From NCBI RefSeq assembly GCF_000002235.5, contig NW_022145605.1, positions 30,987,274 through 31,051,273 on the forward strand: a stretch of DNA of 64,000 nt, written 5' to 3'. Position numbers and translations under genes: made by a program. The notes beneath the pieces are model-generated. The model was not told where the DNA came from. It saw nothing but the letters and a program-made list of their open reading frames with translations, and did no database searches. Origin of the DNA: Strongylocentrotus purpuratus. Taxonomy: Eukaryota; Echinodermata; Echinoidea; Camarodonta; Strongylocentrotidae. This document shows positions 44,295 to 56,901 of the stretch, piece after piece; the stretch's first letter is position 1; the number at the start of each line of letters is the position of its first letter.

Positions 44295-44749
44295 CATCAT
44301 CTAGGCTATTGAGTTAATTTCTCGAAAGTAGTTGGGATATTTTTCTATCTACTCATTTTCATTTAGGAAACATTTCGGCCAGATACAATTATGCCACTTT
44401 AAGGTGATTTCTTCCATGCAGGGGCATTTTTGCCTAATAATTCCGGGAAGAAAAAAAAAATTTATATCGACGATGTTTCTCAGATTAATTTAGTTAATTA
44501 AAAAAGAAAGCATAAATGTTTATCAGCGATTTAAACATATTATGTTTAAATCGCTGATAATTATTTCTTCGGAATTGTTGGGCAAATGGCGCGCGTACCC
44601 CCGGGTCCACGGAACATATATCGTGTGAGAAGGGAGAGTGAGAGTGAATGAGGGCCGGGTATAGAAGAGCATATAGGAGATTTGAGAAACGGTCTGAGCT
44701 GGAAAAAAAAATCAGAGGGAAAAAGATTGAAGAAAGTCCGAGAGAAAGG

Positions 44750-44796
<47 letters not shown>

Positions 44797-45395
44797 AAGA
44801 GAGGAGAATCTAACATGACTTTGTATTTATTAAATTTCATTGATGTACAATTGTACATCAATATTCTGTTTATAAACATTTAAATCAATTTACAATGCAA
44901 TGTAACAAATCAATATTCTGTTTGGAAACAAATATATCGAATAAATCAATTTACAATGTAATTTAACGAATGAATATTTTGTTTGTAAACAATATATTAT
45001 ATAAATAAATGTACAACGCAGTGTTAGCAAAACCGAAGGAAAATGAAAATTAAAGTAGACGAAGAAAAATGAGAAGGAGAAGAAACAGAAGAAGAAGAAG
45101 AAGAAGATGAAGAAGAAGAAGAAGAAGAAGAAGAAGAAGAAGAAGAAGAACAACAACAACACAAGAAGGAGAACACAATTATGTCGTGAGAAGTATGGTT
45201 GTTGCTGATGAGTTGATGACATTTTATCTCCTTTAAACTCTACCCTTAGTACAAGAAGTTTTCTTGTAAAATAGAACTAGCAAAGAAGAATCAAAGATCA
45301 AAAGAAAACTTGTACGTCAACTGAAAGAGAGAGAGAGAGAGAGAGAGATTGAGGGGGGGGGGGATGGGGGAGAAAGGAGAGGAAGATAATGGACT
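44295..45395. other. Intergenic DNA with microsatellites
   Basis: It contains a perfect 20-bp-arm hairpin at 44519-44562, a (GA)n tract about 44758-44792, a (GAA)n tract about 45091-45152 and a second (GA)n about 45325-45348. No gene signal. Confidence 0.6.
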
Positions 45396-46120
45396 AAAGG
45401 GCCCATGACATCGAAATACAAGTGTATTCCTGTTAGTGTGCAGTCCTGCATACATCTCATATTTTGATATATAAACTTCTGAATTTGTTTCATAGATTTT
45501 TAAATATTTTTTGAAAATATTTTTTTCTTCAAACTTGCTAAGCTCCACCCCAAAACTCTCCAGATCTCATTCCCCTTGTGTCATCATCTGTCAGTCATCA
45601 ATGAGCTAACTTGAGAAAGTGGCATGTAACTTTGCTAAAGTTGATCACCTGTTACAATACGTAATACAATAGTAACATACGAGTTGCTATGTCAGACATG
45701 CTGTAGCATCACCAGGAAGACAAAGGCAATGATGATGTATTGTACATAATATGGAAGCATGCAATTCTATTATGAACGTGTGCTAAGCTGGGGGAAATTA
45801 CATACCATTGTCTATTCTAGAATATTAGTTTATTCTGACATGTCTGACAACTTATATGTTGTTATTGTTTGTGGTATTGTGGTGGTCAACTTTGGCAAAG
45901 CTACTTTCTCAAATTAGCTCATTGGACAGATGATGTCACAAAGGGGATGATATCTGGAGGTTTTTGGGGTGGAGCTTAGCAAGTTTGAAAACAAATATTT
46001 CAAAAAATATTTAAAAATCTATGAAACAAATTCAGAAGTTTACATATCAAAATATGAGATGTAAACAGGACTGCACACCAACATGAATACGCTTGTATTT
46101 CGATGTCATGGGCCCTTTAA
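45396..46120. mobile_element. Long-armed foldback/TIR element in the divergent intergenic region
   Basis: The ends TAAAGGGCCCATGACATCGA and TCGATGTCATGGGCCCTTTA are inverted repeats. Pairing continues for about 300 bp per arm (CTTGTATTTCGATG, TTGCTAAGCTCCACCCC, GAGAAAGTxGCxTxxCTTTG). The AAAGG start resembles the MITE families. Confidence 0.88.
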
Positions 46121-46189
46121 GTCTGCTATGAAAAGGTGTGGCGAGAGGAAGCTCGTTAAATATTATTGAGCGTAAGTTCATCTTCATAT

Positions 46190-46505
46190 CCATCACCACC
46201 ACTAACATCACCACCACCACCACCACCAACACCACCATCACCACCACCACTACCAACACCACTACCACCACCATCTTACCACCACCAACACCACCACCAC
46301 TACCGCCGCCACCACCACCACCACCACCACCACACCACCTCCACCACTACCAACACCACTACCACCACCATCCTACCACCACCACTACTACCACCGTGGC
46401 CGCCACCACCACCACTACCGCCAACACCACCGCCACCACCACACCACCGCCACCACATTACCACCACTGCACCAACGCCACCACCAACACTACCACCTCC
46501 ACCAG
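46190..46505 (+). repeat. (ACC)n trinucleotide tract
   Basis: Imperfect CCA/ACC repeat over ~315 bp. Reading frames through it (Thr/Pro/His-rich) are low-complexity artefacts. Confidence 0.95.
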
Positions 46506-46638
46506 GAGCGTACGTGATATTTTGGTGTTTTTTTTTACCATGGTATAAACATTACATGTAAGTCCACCTCTGGAGGTGAGGTCGAGGTTTTGTGCTCCCC
46601 CAAATTTGAAAATCGCGCCGGCCGAAAATTCGCTCAGT

Positions 46639-46684
<46 letters not shown>
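46639..46684 (+). repeat. 46-bp poly-G run
   Basis: An uninterrupted run of 46 G. It is followed by GTAC-C12 and CTAGATCCGCCACTGA near 46768-46800, suggesting the edge of an interspersed repeat. Confidence 0.9.
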
Positions 46685-46687
<3 letters not shown>

Positions 46688-47379
46688 GTCAGCACTAATT
46701 TTTATTTTGGGGTGGGGGGGATAGTGAGCACTAATTTGTTTTGTGTTTTTTTTTTGGCCTGGGGCCCCCTGTACCCCCCCCCCCTAGATCCGCCACTGAA
46801 TGAACTTAGTTATGGTGAACTTGAGGAAGAAGTGTGAGAGTATAGTCCTAGAAGTTTGCCCTAGTTCTAAAAGTCAGACTAACCACTCCCCCATTGCATA
46901 AGTATAGCGGCCACTCTTGCACCCGTACTATTTTCAATTCATAATGTTGCTAGATATACAGGATCCCATCGAAGGTAGAGAACCCCGTAGAGAACAAGAC
47001 ATTACTTGCACAATTCCCATTTTCATAAGGCCTTACATTATATTTTGGCCAGGAGGGGCTACAATATTCCAAACTGAATCAGCTGTCTATGTTTTTTTTC
47101 TTCACACTTTAATAATAATAAAAAAAATCTCCTTTCTTATTTATTCATTTGTAAATTATCGAATTGGAACGGAGGAGGGGGGGGGGGGGGTTAATATATA
47201 GATGCTATAGCTTGTTGAAATCTTGAGTATACCCTCCACTTTAAAAAAAGACCCAATATGGGCACTTTTTCGGGCCAGACAGCATTGACTGCAACGAATT
47301 CAATAGAATAGGGTACCCTTCCCTAAAATAGGGTAGGGTTACCCCCTCCTGATATGTCTGACTGCGCGCCGAGACTTTT
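46685..47379. other. Intergenic DNA upstream of ATXN2
   Basis: Short G-run near 47174 and no recognisable gene or element. Confidence 0.45.
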
Positions 47380-47835
47380 CACAATATACGATTGTAATAA
47401 CGTGCGCTTATGAAATATAGTTCTATTTTACATCCATTGTGCTCTGTTTTAATGACAATTTGAATTCAAGTTCAAGTCATACTTAAATTTGTTAGTACGT
47501 TGCACTTTAATGAATATAATCGTAAGGTATTTTATTTGTTATAAAGAATATTTTGTATATTTAATTTTACACTGGTGTCCCCGATCCTACTTGAAATTAG
47601 TGCGCCAGCTGCCGTAGTAACTTTCACGCAGTGGAACCTGAAATTCAGGGCAATTTTCTATATTATACGTCGACTCTTTATCCTTTTGGGAATATTATTG
47701 TTGGATTGTAAACAATATCACCTGACCAATTGGAAAATTGTCGATATGAGGGACTGATTTCGTTTGTTTCTCCGGAATCATACCTTCTCCTGAAAGATTA
47801 GAGCCGCGTACGTGCGCTAGATTACCGGTATCACC
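47380..47835 (+). promoter_or_regulatory. ATXN2: Presumed ATXN2 promoter and 5' UTR region
   Basis: Position immediately upstream of the first coding exon is the only support. The sequence has scattered CpGs (CGTGCGC, GCCGCGTACGTGCGC) close to the ATG. No TATA box or defined start site can be recognised. Confidence 0.3.
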
Positions 47836-47885
47836 ATGAATAGGCCGCGACCTAGAGAACAAGTCGCTAAAAGGAGCACCGGCAG
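47836..47885 (+). CDS. ATXN2: ATXN2 coding exon 1
   Basis: It encodes the short basic N-terminus MNRPRPREQVAKRSTG before a GTTAGT donor, with two bases carried over. The first ATG is followed by a frame that splices in phase to exon 2. There is no long N-terminal polyQ/proline extension like the one in human ATXN2. Confidence is lower than for the domain exons because this sequence is not conserved. Confidence 0.72.
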
Positions 47886-50800
47886 GTTAGTAAAACGTTA
47901 CAAATTGCGATTAGTGTGTATTTGTACGATACAAGTAAGACACTGTAATGATCTTTGTTAAATTTGTAAGGAGATGAAATTGAATTCGACTATTATTGCT
48001 GTGCTAAAATAACGTACTAGCCACGCTGATTGTTTGTAAACAGATCGTTGTAAGTCAATGTGATGTGATCTGTGAGGGTCGAGTCTGAAATTCATGAAAA
48101 GACACTAGAGATGGCAGTGAGCATGGATAAGCGCATACATGTGGGCCCCGGTACGGCACTGCACCGGCGAGCATGAATGATGAGGGTGTGTGTCAACTTG
48201 CACAACCGGCCCGGCCAGGGAGACTATAGTTGGTGGATGATGGATCCATTGCCCAAATCTAGTTTTTTTCCACTTTCACCAAGTACCAAGCACCAAACTG
48301 AATGATCTGGGCATTTATCATAGGATTAGGAAACCACCATTCCATCTGCACTGTCATTGTCCAAACAGTGTCGGTACGACAGTACATCTAGATCTATGCG
48401 GCGCTGGTTCGAGAATGAGGATTGTCCACATAACGCGGACAAAAAGCATCCAGATAATAAGGATCGTCCGCGGTTTCTTTTTTCTTCTTAAGTGCTCTGC
48501 AGGTTTTCAGGTTCTTGATCTGCGCGCTGCCTGGAAAAAATTTGGATTCTGCGTAATAAAATACCCCCAGATAGTTCACTGTATACTTTGATAAGTTGTC
48601 CGTCTTCCCGAGGATTTATCGCTCATAACGTGAAAGTCTCTGTACAAAGTCAATGTGAAATGCATCAAGAAAATCATTGTGATAAACGCGTTCAGGCAAA
48701 AAATTAAGTTTTTCATTTCGGGGGCTCCATTTCAAATTTTGGGGAAATTTTCGGGGGCTACATTTTCAACTTTCGGGGGCTCTTTTTTCCATTCGGGGGC
48801 TCTTTTTTCTGGGGCTACTTTTTCATTAATTCATAAAAGGATAGGCCTACAGTTTGTTGAGATTTGTTTAGTAGGCTAAGGTTTCGGGCTTCCTGCTTCA
48901 TAATTGCCTATTAAAAAAGAAACCCCTTTTTCTAGTTCAATAACTAAGTTTTCATGTATTGATTTGATGCAAGAACTGTAACATAATAGACCCTAGATTG
49001 TGACTATTTCTGGCCATGAATTTCGATAATCATTTTTCAAAGTAAAATTTTCACAAGAAAATCAGACAGTCGTTTAAAAACGTAGACATTAGTAATACTT
49101 TTACTAATTCTAAGCTCAGGTTTCGTAAATCTATTCACGAAACTATATTGAAATCGCGCCAATAATGATGCAAACCAACAGATAACAATTTCAAAGTGTC
49201 AAATCTCTTCGACTTGAGCTCAGCCCAACTCACACACACTCTGCAGCTGCAGGAAACTTCAACACTGGCGCCGCAGGCGTCGGACGCCTGCGCTGCCGGA
49301 CGCCTGCGCTGCCGGTGTGTTGGAGCTTTAGCCCATCTTCACTCACACACACTGCACAGCGGCAATGCACTGTATTGTACAAATGCGTGTCAGTCACGGT
49401 GATTTTGTCTGATTTTCTTTACTTTTAAGAAATGATTATCAAAATTACGTAAACATGGCGAGAATATCACAAAATAGGCTTTAATTTCATACCTCTATTT
49501 ATGGAAACTTTATAAAATTGCGGCAATCGTGAATTCGTGATGGAAATTGATTGCAGTTTCGCGATTATTTAGTGGTTCATGGTCTAGATTCAGCTTCTAC
49601 CAAAACAAAATCGACCGCCAAAAACTCGACCCCTACGCTCCGTCTCGATCTCTCGCAACTGCGAAAATGTACGTGTTTTGGCGTACTTGCGTGCGACATG
49701 GTAAGTCAGGTAAGGTATGGAATATGGTTCGAGTTTTTTTACGACCGATTTTTGTTTATACAATTTTACACGGAGATTCAGCGCGTGGACCAAGAAATGC
49801 ACGCAATGAATACGAAGCTAGAAGAGAGCGCGCGACCGCTCGTAATCGTTACGGGGGCGATTTGGGATCATTTCACTTTTTGATGCCGCCCCCGAAATCG
49901 GATTTTGAGCCTATTTCGGGGGCTGTTTATGGTCTTTCCGGGGCGAATCCGCCCTCCGCCCCCGTGTATTTTTTTGGCTGAACGCGTTTTTTTGCATCAC
50001 CAACACGTGGAACGGAAATCAGAATTGCCTTTAAAGGTACTATGTCCCATTTGCAGGCCAAAAACATGAAAAAGTTAAATTCCAACTGCATTTGAAAGAT
50101 AATACTAATTAAGAACTTCCCTAAATAAGGTGGGGCTTGAAAATGTCTTCAAGTGGGAAAATAACGACTATTAGTTGTCAAATCGACTTTAGGGCTATAG
50201 AGCCCAAAAGTAATAGTCTTGATTTTCAGACAATTGCATCGAATGGTCATACGTTTTATGCTGCGCAAAGATTCAATCAGTTTAATCTTGGTCATCACAA
50301 GAAGTGGGTTATTGATATAGACAATTGCTCATGTACCCTTTACAACTCTTTTCATGTACAGTATGTTATTACCAAAGAAGAAAAAAGCCAGTCGGTCACT
50401 CAATAGTGTCTGACAGTGAAGTCAAGCAAGTAAACGGGTTTCCTTGCATAATTTGAATATTATGACACTGCTAACGTTTTACATTTCACAGATGGGACAT
50501 ACAAGACATATTCATAATTCCTGCAAAGTTCTACGGCATTTGAGGTTGGCTGCAAAAGGGACATAGACTAGTACCTTTAATGTCAGCGAAAATGCGGACA
50601 ATCCTTATTTTGTGGGACGCATAGACTATCCGCGTTTAAGAAGACAATCTTCGTTTCTGCAGACGATCCTTATTCTCAGACAAGCGCCCCTACTGATTTT
50701 CAATTCAATTCAATTCAATTCAATTCAATTCAATTCAATTTCGGTCGGAAATAATGTATTATAATCCAAGATGACGGCCCGTATGTTTTGCCCCTGCTCT

Positions 50801-53800
50801 TAGACAAATATTATTAATTTCGAAGTCATGAAAAGGCACTAAATATCAACAAACATGGTCTACAACAACTCTAAATGACAAAATAATCCCAGCCATGAAT
50901 TTTTTTTAAGCATTTGATAGCCAAAAACTTGAAAATTTTCGTCATTAAAAAAAAAAAAATACCTACATAATCCAAGATGGCGGCCCGCATGTTTTCCCTC
51001 TGCTCTTAGACCAACATTACTAATTTCAAAGTAATGAAAAGGCACTAAATATCAACAAACATGGTCTACAACAACTCCAAATGACAAAATAATTCCAGCC
51101 ATTAATTTTTTTGAGCAATTTGATAGCCCAAACTTGAAAATTTTCGTCATTTAAAAAAAAAAAAAAAAAAATTCTGCCGATTTTTTTTCCCGATCATTTC
51201 AATTGATCGGCGATCTGAATTTTTTATCCGATCAATCCTGATCGGATCGGTATCGGCGGCCGATCCGATGATCGTTTACAGGGTTAATTTCGTGCCACGG
51301 AGCTACCGAGCGTGAAATACATGCATGTGCAGATTCTACATGTACGCGTTGTCATCATGAGTTTGGGCTGAGCGGAGTCACGCCTCCCCAGTTAGCTGAT
51401 CCGAAAAGTGGGGGGAAGGGCATTTTCAAACTGTCATTATATGAGATCTCTTGGGGCTAGCAAACAAATAAGCGGATACTGTGTATTCCTTAACATGAAT
51501 AGAACTACTTATCGCTCGGGCATCATTTCTCAAAAGTGACAAATCTCAGAGCTACTATGGAACCAATATTCAAATCACTGTTTTGATCAAGATATTTTTA
51601 GAGTTCCGATATGACGCCTTTTGGGGCAAAAGTAGAAAAACCTGCTCTTTCATATGACACCTCATTTATCGTGTATCGCCTTCAGGATCACAAAGAATAA
51701 AGGTTTGAATCTCAATTTGGTGATAAAAACATTCATCAATTTTGCATGAGCGCATAATCCACGTAGAATTCAATTTCTAAGGGAAGGGTTTTAGCACACC
51801 AAACAGCATGCGATCAGACATTCTAATATGAAATATGATGTTGCTAAATTTCACCAATCGTTAATTGGCATCTATTTGCAAATTTTGCATGTGTGAAGAG
51901 AAATGTAAACCAATCCTAGACTACGGTAGTCTAAGTTCTCTAAAAATGTGTTCATAATCACTAATTCCTGCAAACAGTGAACATTGCAAACTATCTTCCG
52001 AGTTTGCCGCAGGACTTTTTGTTCAAGAATCTCTGTTCTAGAATCTACAGCAATTTAACCAAGAATGTGGAAATTTCTTATTGGAAAGATTGTAGGAAAG
52101 ATTGTAGGAGTGATAAACTGATAATGTAGGGACACTGATTTTAAGCGATCACGGAAAAACGGACGGAATTCACGGAAATGACCATTTGAAACGGAAAATG
52201 CAATTTGGAACGGAAAGTCACAGAAAACCCCTTTCACCTCAAAACTTTTCATTTTTCAAGAAGTAAATCGCAAAACTTACGCTATTTTGTGATTTGTTAT
52301 GCAGTGAAAAAATATCGGGCCTAAAATCATGGTTAATAACTCTGAATATTATACAAATGATGCATGCGCATGAGTTCATTATACGATCTATCCACACTCA
52401 AGTTGAGGCTGTGTGTATCTATCGCACGAAGCCGTTAGGCTGAGTGTGATAGATACACACAGCCTCAACGAGGGCGGATAGATCGTATAGTAAACAAATG
52501 AAAACATGCATCATTTGTTTTATACAACGAAACTCCTAGATCCTTTTTTTTTTATGTAAAAAGAATTAATTCAAGATTGTTTCGTTACAGTACAGTATAT
52601 AGCTGACAAATGAACCCATTTACGCATAGTGCTGCGCAAGAATAGACCCATGCACGCAATATTAGGCGGTCTAACCTCTACGCGCACTACTGCGCGCTCT
52701 GAAAACGAGTTCAATAATACTGGTAAATATTGCACTCCTTTTCATGAAAACGAGTGCAATAGGCTCAGTAAATGAATCACACGTGACCGCGTATGACCAA
52801 TCATTTGATTAGGATCTGGGAGATCAGGGCGCTGCCATTTCGTTTCGAAGGACCAATAGAGATCGTGACACAAAACACAGTACAAATAGCAGCGAATCGA
52901 TTCTATTATGCCAGCTAGGCGCCTAGTAAGTATGTAGATATGCATTATAATCCAAGATGGCGGCCCGCATGTCTTGCCCTGCTCTTAGACCAATATTATT
53001 AATTTCAAAGTCATGAAAAGGCAGTAAATATCAACAAACCTGGTCTACAACAACTCTAAATGACAAAATAATCCCAGCCATTAATATTTTTTGAGCATTT
53101 GATAGCCAAAAACTTGAAAATTTTTGTCATTAAAAAAAAAAAAATACCTACATTATAATCCAAGATGGCGGCCCGCATGTTTTGCCTCTGCTCTTAGACC
53201 AACATTATTAATTTCAAAGTCATGAAAAGGCACTAAATATCAACAAACATGGTCTACAACAACTCCAAATGACAAAATAATTCCAGCCATGAATTTTTTT
53301 TGAGCATTTGATAGCCCAAAACTTGAAAATTTTCGTCATTTAAAAAAAAACATTCTGCCAATTTTTTCCGATCATTTCAATTGATCGACGATCGGAAATT
53401 ATTATCCGATCACCCCTGATCGGATCGGTATCGGCGGCCGATCGATGATCGTTTACAGGGTTAAAAATCAAGGATATCACTAAGTCTAGACTACAGGTAC
53501 TTGTGCATATACAATCTACAGTAAATCACAATTTGTCTATAAAAAAAAAGGTCTAGAAAAGACTCCATGCTATTAAACAATTTCATGATTGCTGTTATTT
53601 GATAGATGACCCATAGTAAATTGTCCTATACACTATACAGTATTTCTCCTTGGTACTAATGGATTTCCAAGAATTTTATTCTTGCCATTTTGTTGGTTGG
53701 TGCAAATGAGAGTCCTCCTCTTCATGTAAACAACAAGTACTCTGTATATAACCAAAACTAATAAACTATTCACAACTTTTTTTTAAATTGCAAATCTGTT

Positions 53801-56800
53801 TTTGTTCAAATCTTTCACAAACATATCCCCTCCCCCATTATATTAATCCCTATGAAGACCTTCAGAGCAAGACATGGTTGGATTTTCCTTGAAACTTGAA
53901 GCAATATCTATTTAATTTCATGTGATAAATATTTATAAATAATTTTCGTCATATTTCCTGTATTCTTCAGGGAATAATTTTCCTCAAATTTTTTGATTAG
54001 CAATTTCAGGCGATGGATAAATATTTGAAATGAAATTCTGTACATTTCTATGGAAGAAAACTGCTACACAAAAGATATTTTGTATAGCAGTCATGCAAAA
54101 ATGCATAGCAAATTGCGATGCGATACCAGGAAAATTATTCCCTGATTCTTGTATTTGAACAAAGTTTGTTAGCGCTCCTTTACATGCACATTATGTATAT
54201 TACATATATTAATTAATTTTCTATTCTCTACTTTGATTCATGACCATTACACTTTATGACTGTATGAGCTACAGTGTACATGTATCTAAAGATTTATAAA
54301 AAGGACAGTTAAAGCAAATTTTCCAAAGACTTGGAGCTAGGTCAATTTTTTCTGATTCAATTTTGAATTACATGTTGTACACTGTACTGTACATATTTTT
54401 TAGGTGCTAACAAGACTTTATCTCCATGTGTACTCTTTGTTCTTGTCTACATGTTTTATTCATAATATTTGTTTTGCCTGTGTGTGTATATTCAGGGCAA
54501 GCCGGGGGTCTGGCAGGACTTCTGTACCGCAGAATGCATCCCCTCCTACCACGTCTCTAAAGGTAAGAAATATTGTAGTGATGGTACATTACTGTATATG
54601 TAGGCCTGTAAACGATCATCGGACCGGGGGCCGATCTTGAGCCGATCAGGTGAGATCGGATAATAATTTCTGATCGGTGAATCGATCAATAAAAATGATT
54701 TAAATGAATTATTTAAAAAAAATTTTAATGCTGAAAATGTTCAAGTTTTTGTCTATCAAATGCCTTTAAAGGCCCACTGCACTACTTGTAGCTACTTGCG
54801 CCCTCTATATAACAAACAATGCCAAATCGGTGGCCATTGGTCCCCCATGATCCTCTTTTTCTTATGTTAACTGAGAGCTGAGTTGATGAGATAACCACCT
54901 GTCCAGTGACCTTGCAGGGCGATTTAATCCCTCCTGTAAACTATGGCAGATAAGCTTTAAAAAAATGCATAGCTGGGATTATTTTGTCATTTGGAGGCAT
55001 GCATTATAATTCAAGATGGCGGCCCGCATGTTTTGCCTTTTTTTTTTTTTTTTTTTTTTTTCTTTCAAAATGGCCGCTCGGTACATTTTTCCTGACAGTC
55101 GGGCTATTTTTCAAGATGGCCGCCGACTTTTTTTTTTTTTTTTTTAAATCAGAAATAGATCCATTTTAGCAGTGTTTTTCGTGTTTTTTTTTCTTTTAAA
55201 AAAAAAAATTCCAAAATTTTTTTTCTTCAAAATTTCAAAAAAAAAAAAAAAAAAAAAAATTGGAGGCGGCCCCCAAAAAGGTAGCGGGCGGGGACGCTAA
55301 ACATGTACATTTTTTTAAATGGCTTAACAATAAGTTGGAGAGTAATGTATTGGCTGCATGTCATTGCTAATTTTAAGATATTTACTGATTTCTTTTCAGA
55401 GTCTGCAAGGCTTATATGCCAACCAACACTTTGTCCATGTGGCCAGTGTGGCAAAAGTAAGTATGATTGATTTAAAAAAAATATATTTATATATCATAAT
55501 CTTTACAGAGGGTTTTCCAATACGATAAGAGGATACCTTTGCTTTATTACTGGATCCTCTGTAGGTCTTATAAATGATTGATGCCCATTTGTGTACAAGA
55601 TTTTGAATTCTTTAAAAGTTTGTTGATATAGAGGTAAGATTTCAAAAGTAATATTTTTTGTACTTGCCCAAATACAGGTACACGTACAAGTAAGTCTTGT
55701 TTGCTGAGGTACTAAATTCACTTAAAATTCATACATGGGCAAATGATGAATAACTTGAATTGCCCAACTGACAATTTCTGTTGCTATGGGATGGGACAAT
55801 ATACATATTCAAGTTGATTTGTAACACAGTCAAATCTGTCTTTTAAAGGGATCCGGTAACTTTGTCTCAGATTCTGAAACAAAATTCTGGATTTAGCTCA
55901 TGATGCAGTGATAATTATAAACCTTTAGGTCAGTCAGGAACCCCATGACTTTTACAAGCTGATCGCCTGACGGTTTTCATAACACTACAGTCTATTGGGG
56001 TAAACGAGTATTGTAAAACCGGTCACTCAAAGATTTTTACTTTTTTGAGGCACTTCTTGATCATTTTGAAGCGCAATTTTTTTAGGGCTTCAATATTACA
56101 CCATATCACAGACACTGAATACACGTAGGGCCGTGTATCTCAGATTTAACATTGTTAAACGATGCCTTTAAGGCCATCCAAGGGAAACATGAAAACTGGC
56201 CATGGTACATAGGTGGCCTTTCTAGACAGGTTTTACAATGCATGTTTTTTTTTCACGGGAGACAATGTACATGTTAAGTGACCACTATAGACAGGTGGCC
56301 TCTATGGAGAGGTGGCTTGCCTCTAAGACATGTTTCACTATAATTGGTAACCTTGGTCCTGTAGCCTGAATCAGATCATCCCAAACGATAGGATTGTAAT
56401 TACATCTTCATGTGCTGTCTTGGCAGCGATCCTATTATGTGATGGTGAATGACAGCTGATTTCAATACACCACTTACAATAGCATATGTACAAATGACCC
56501 CCAAATATCCACAGAGCTTTTAAACATCATGGAGAAGTCCCACTTTGTGCATTTTAGAATAATCACTGCTAAAGTGGTGGTTGGGCTTCAGTAATACAGT
56601 ACCTTTGTTGGTTTGCCCTCTTGAAGATAATACTTCCATCTGTGTATCATATAATGTACATTGTACAGTCCGTGCATAAATGTCTATTGATAACGTAACT
56701 TTCATGAACACTTTTTCCAGCAATTGCCTGTATGGGTTTATGAACTTTATCTTCACATGCCCAGATAGTTATCTCTGGAATTACTTATTGATAGCTTTTT

Positions 56801-56870
56801 CCCCCTTTCTTTTTTTGTTCCTTTTTTTTTTTTCCTTCTTTCATTTCTTTCTTTCATTTCTTTCTTTTTC

Positions 56871-56901
<31 letters not shown>

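Noticed and set aside
46138..46561. Thr/Pro/His-rich overlapping frames
   Set aside because: They follow an (ACC)n repeat in several frames at once; no splice or start support.
46639..46684. Poly-G run as an assembly or sequencing artefact
   Set aside because: Not fully rejected: the length may be wrong, but similar C/G runs nearby and repeat-like flanks make a real tract likely.
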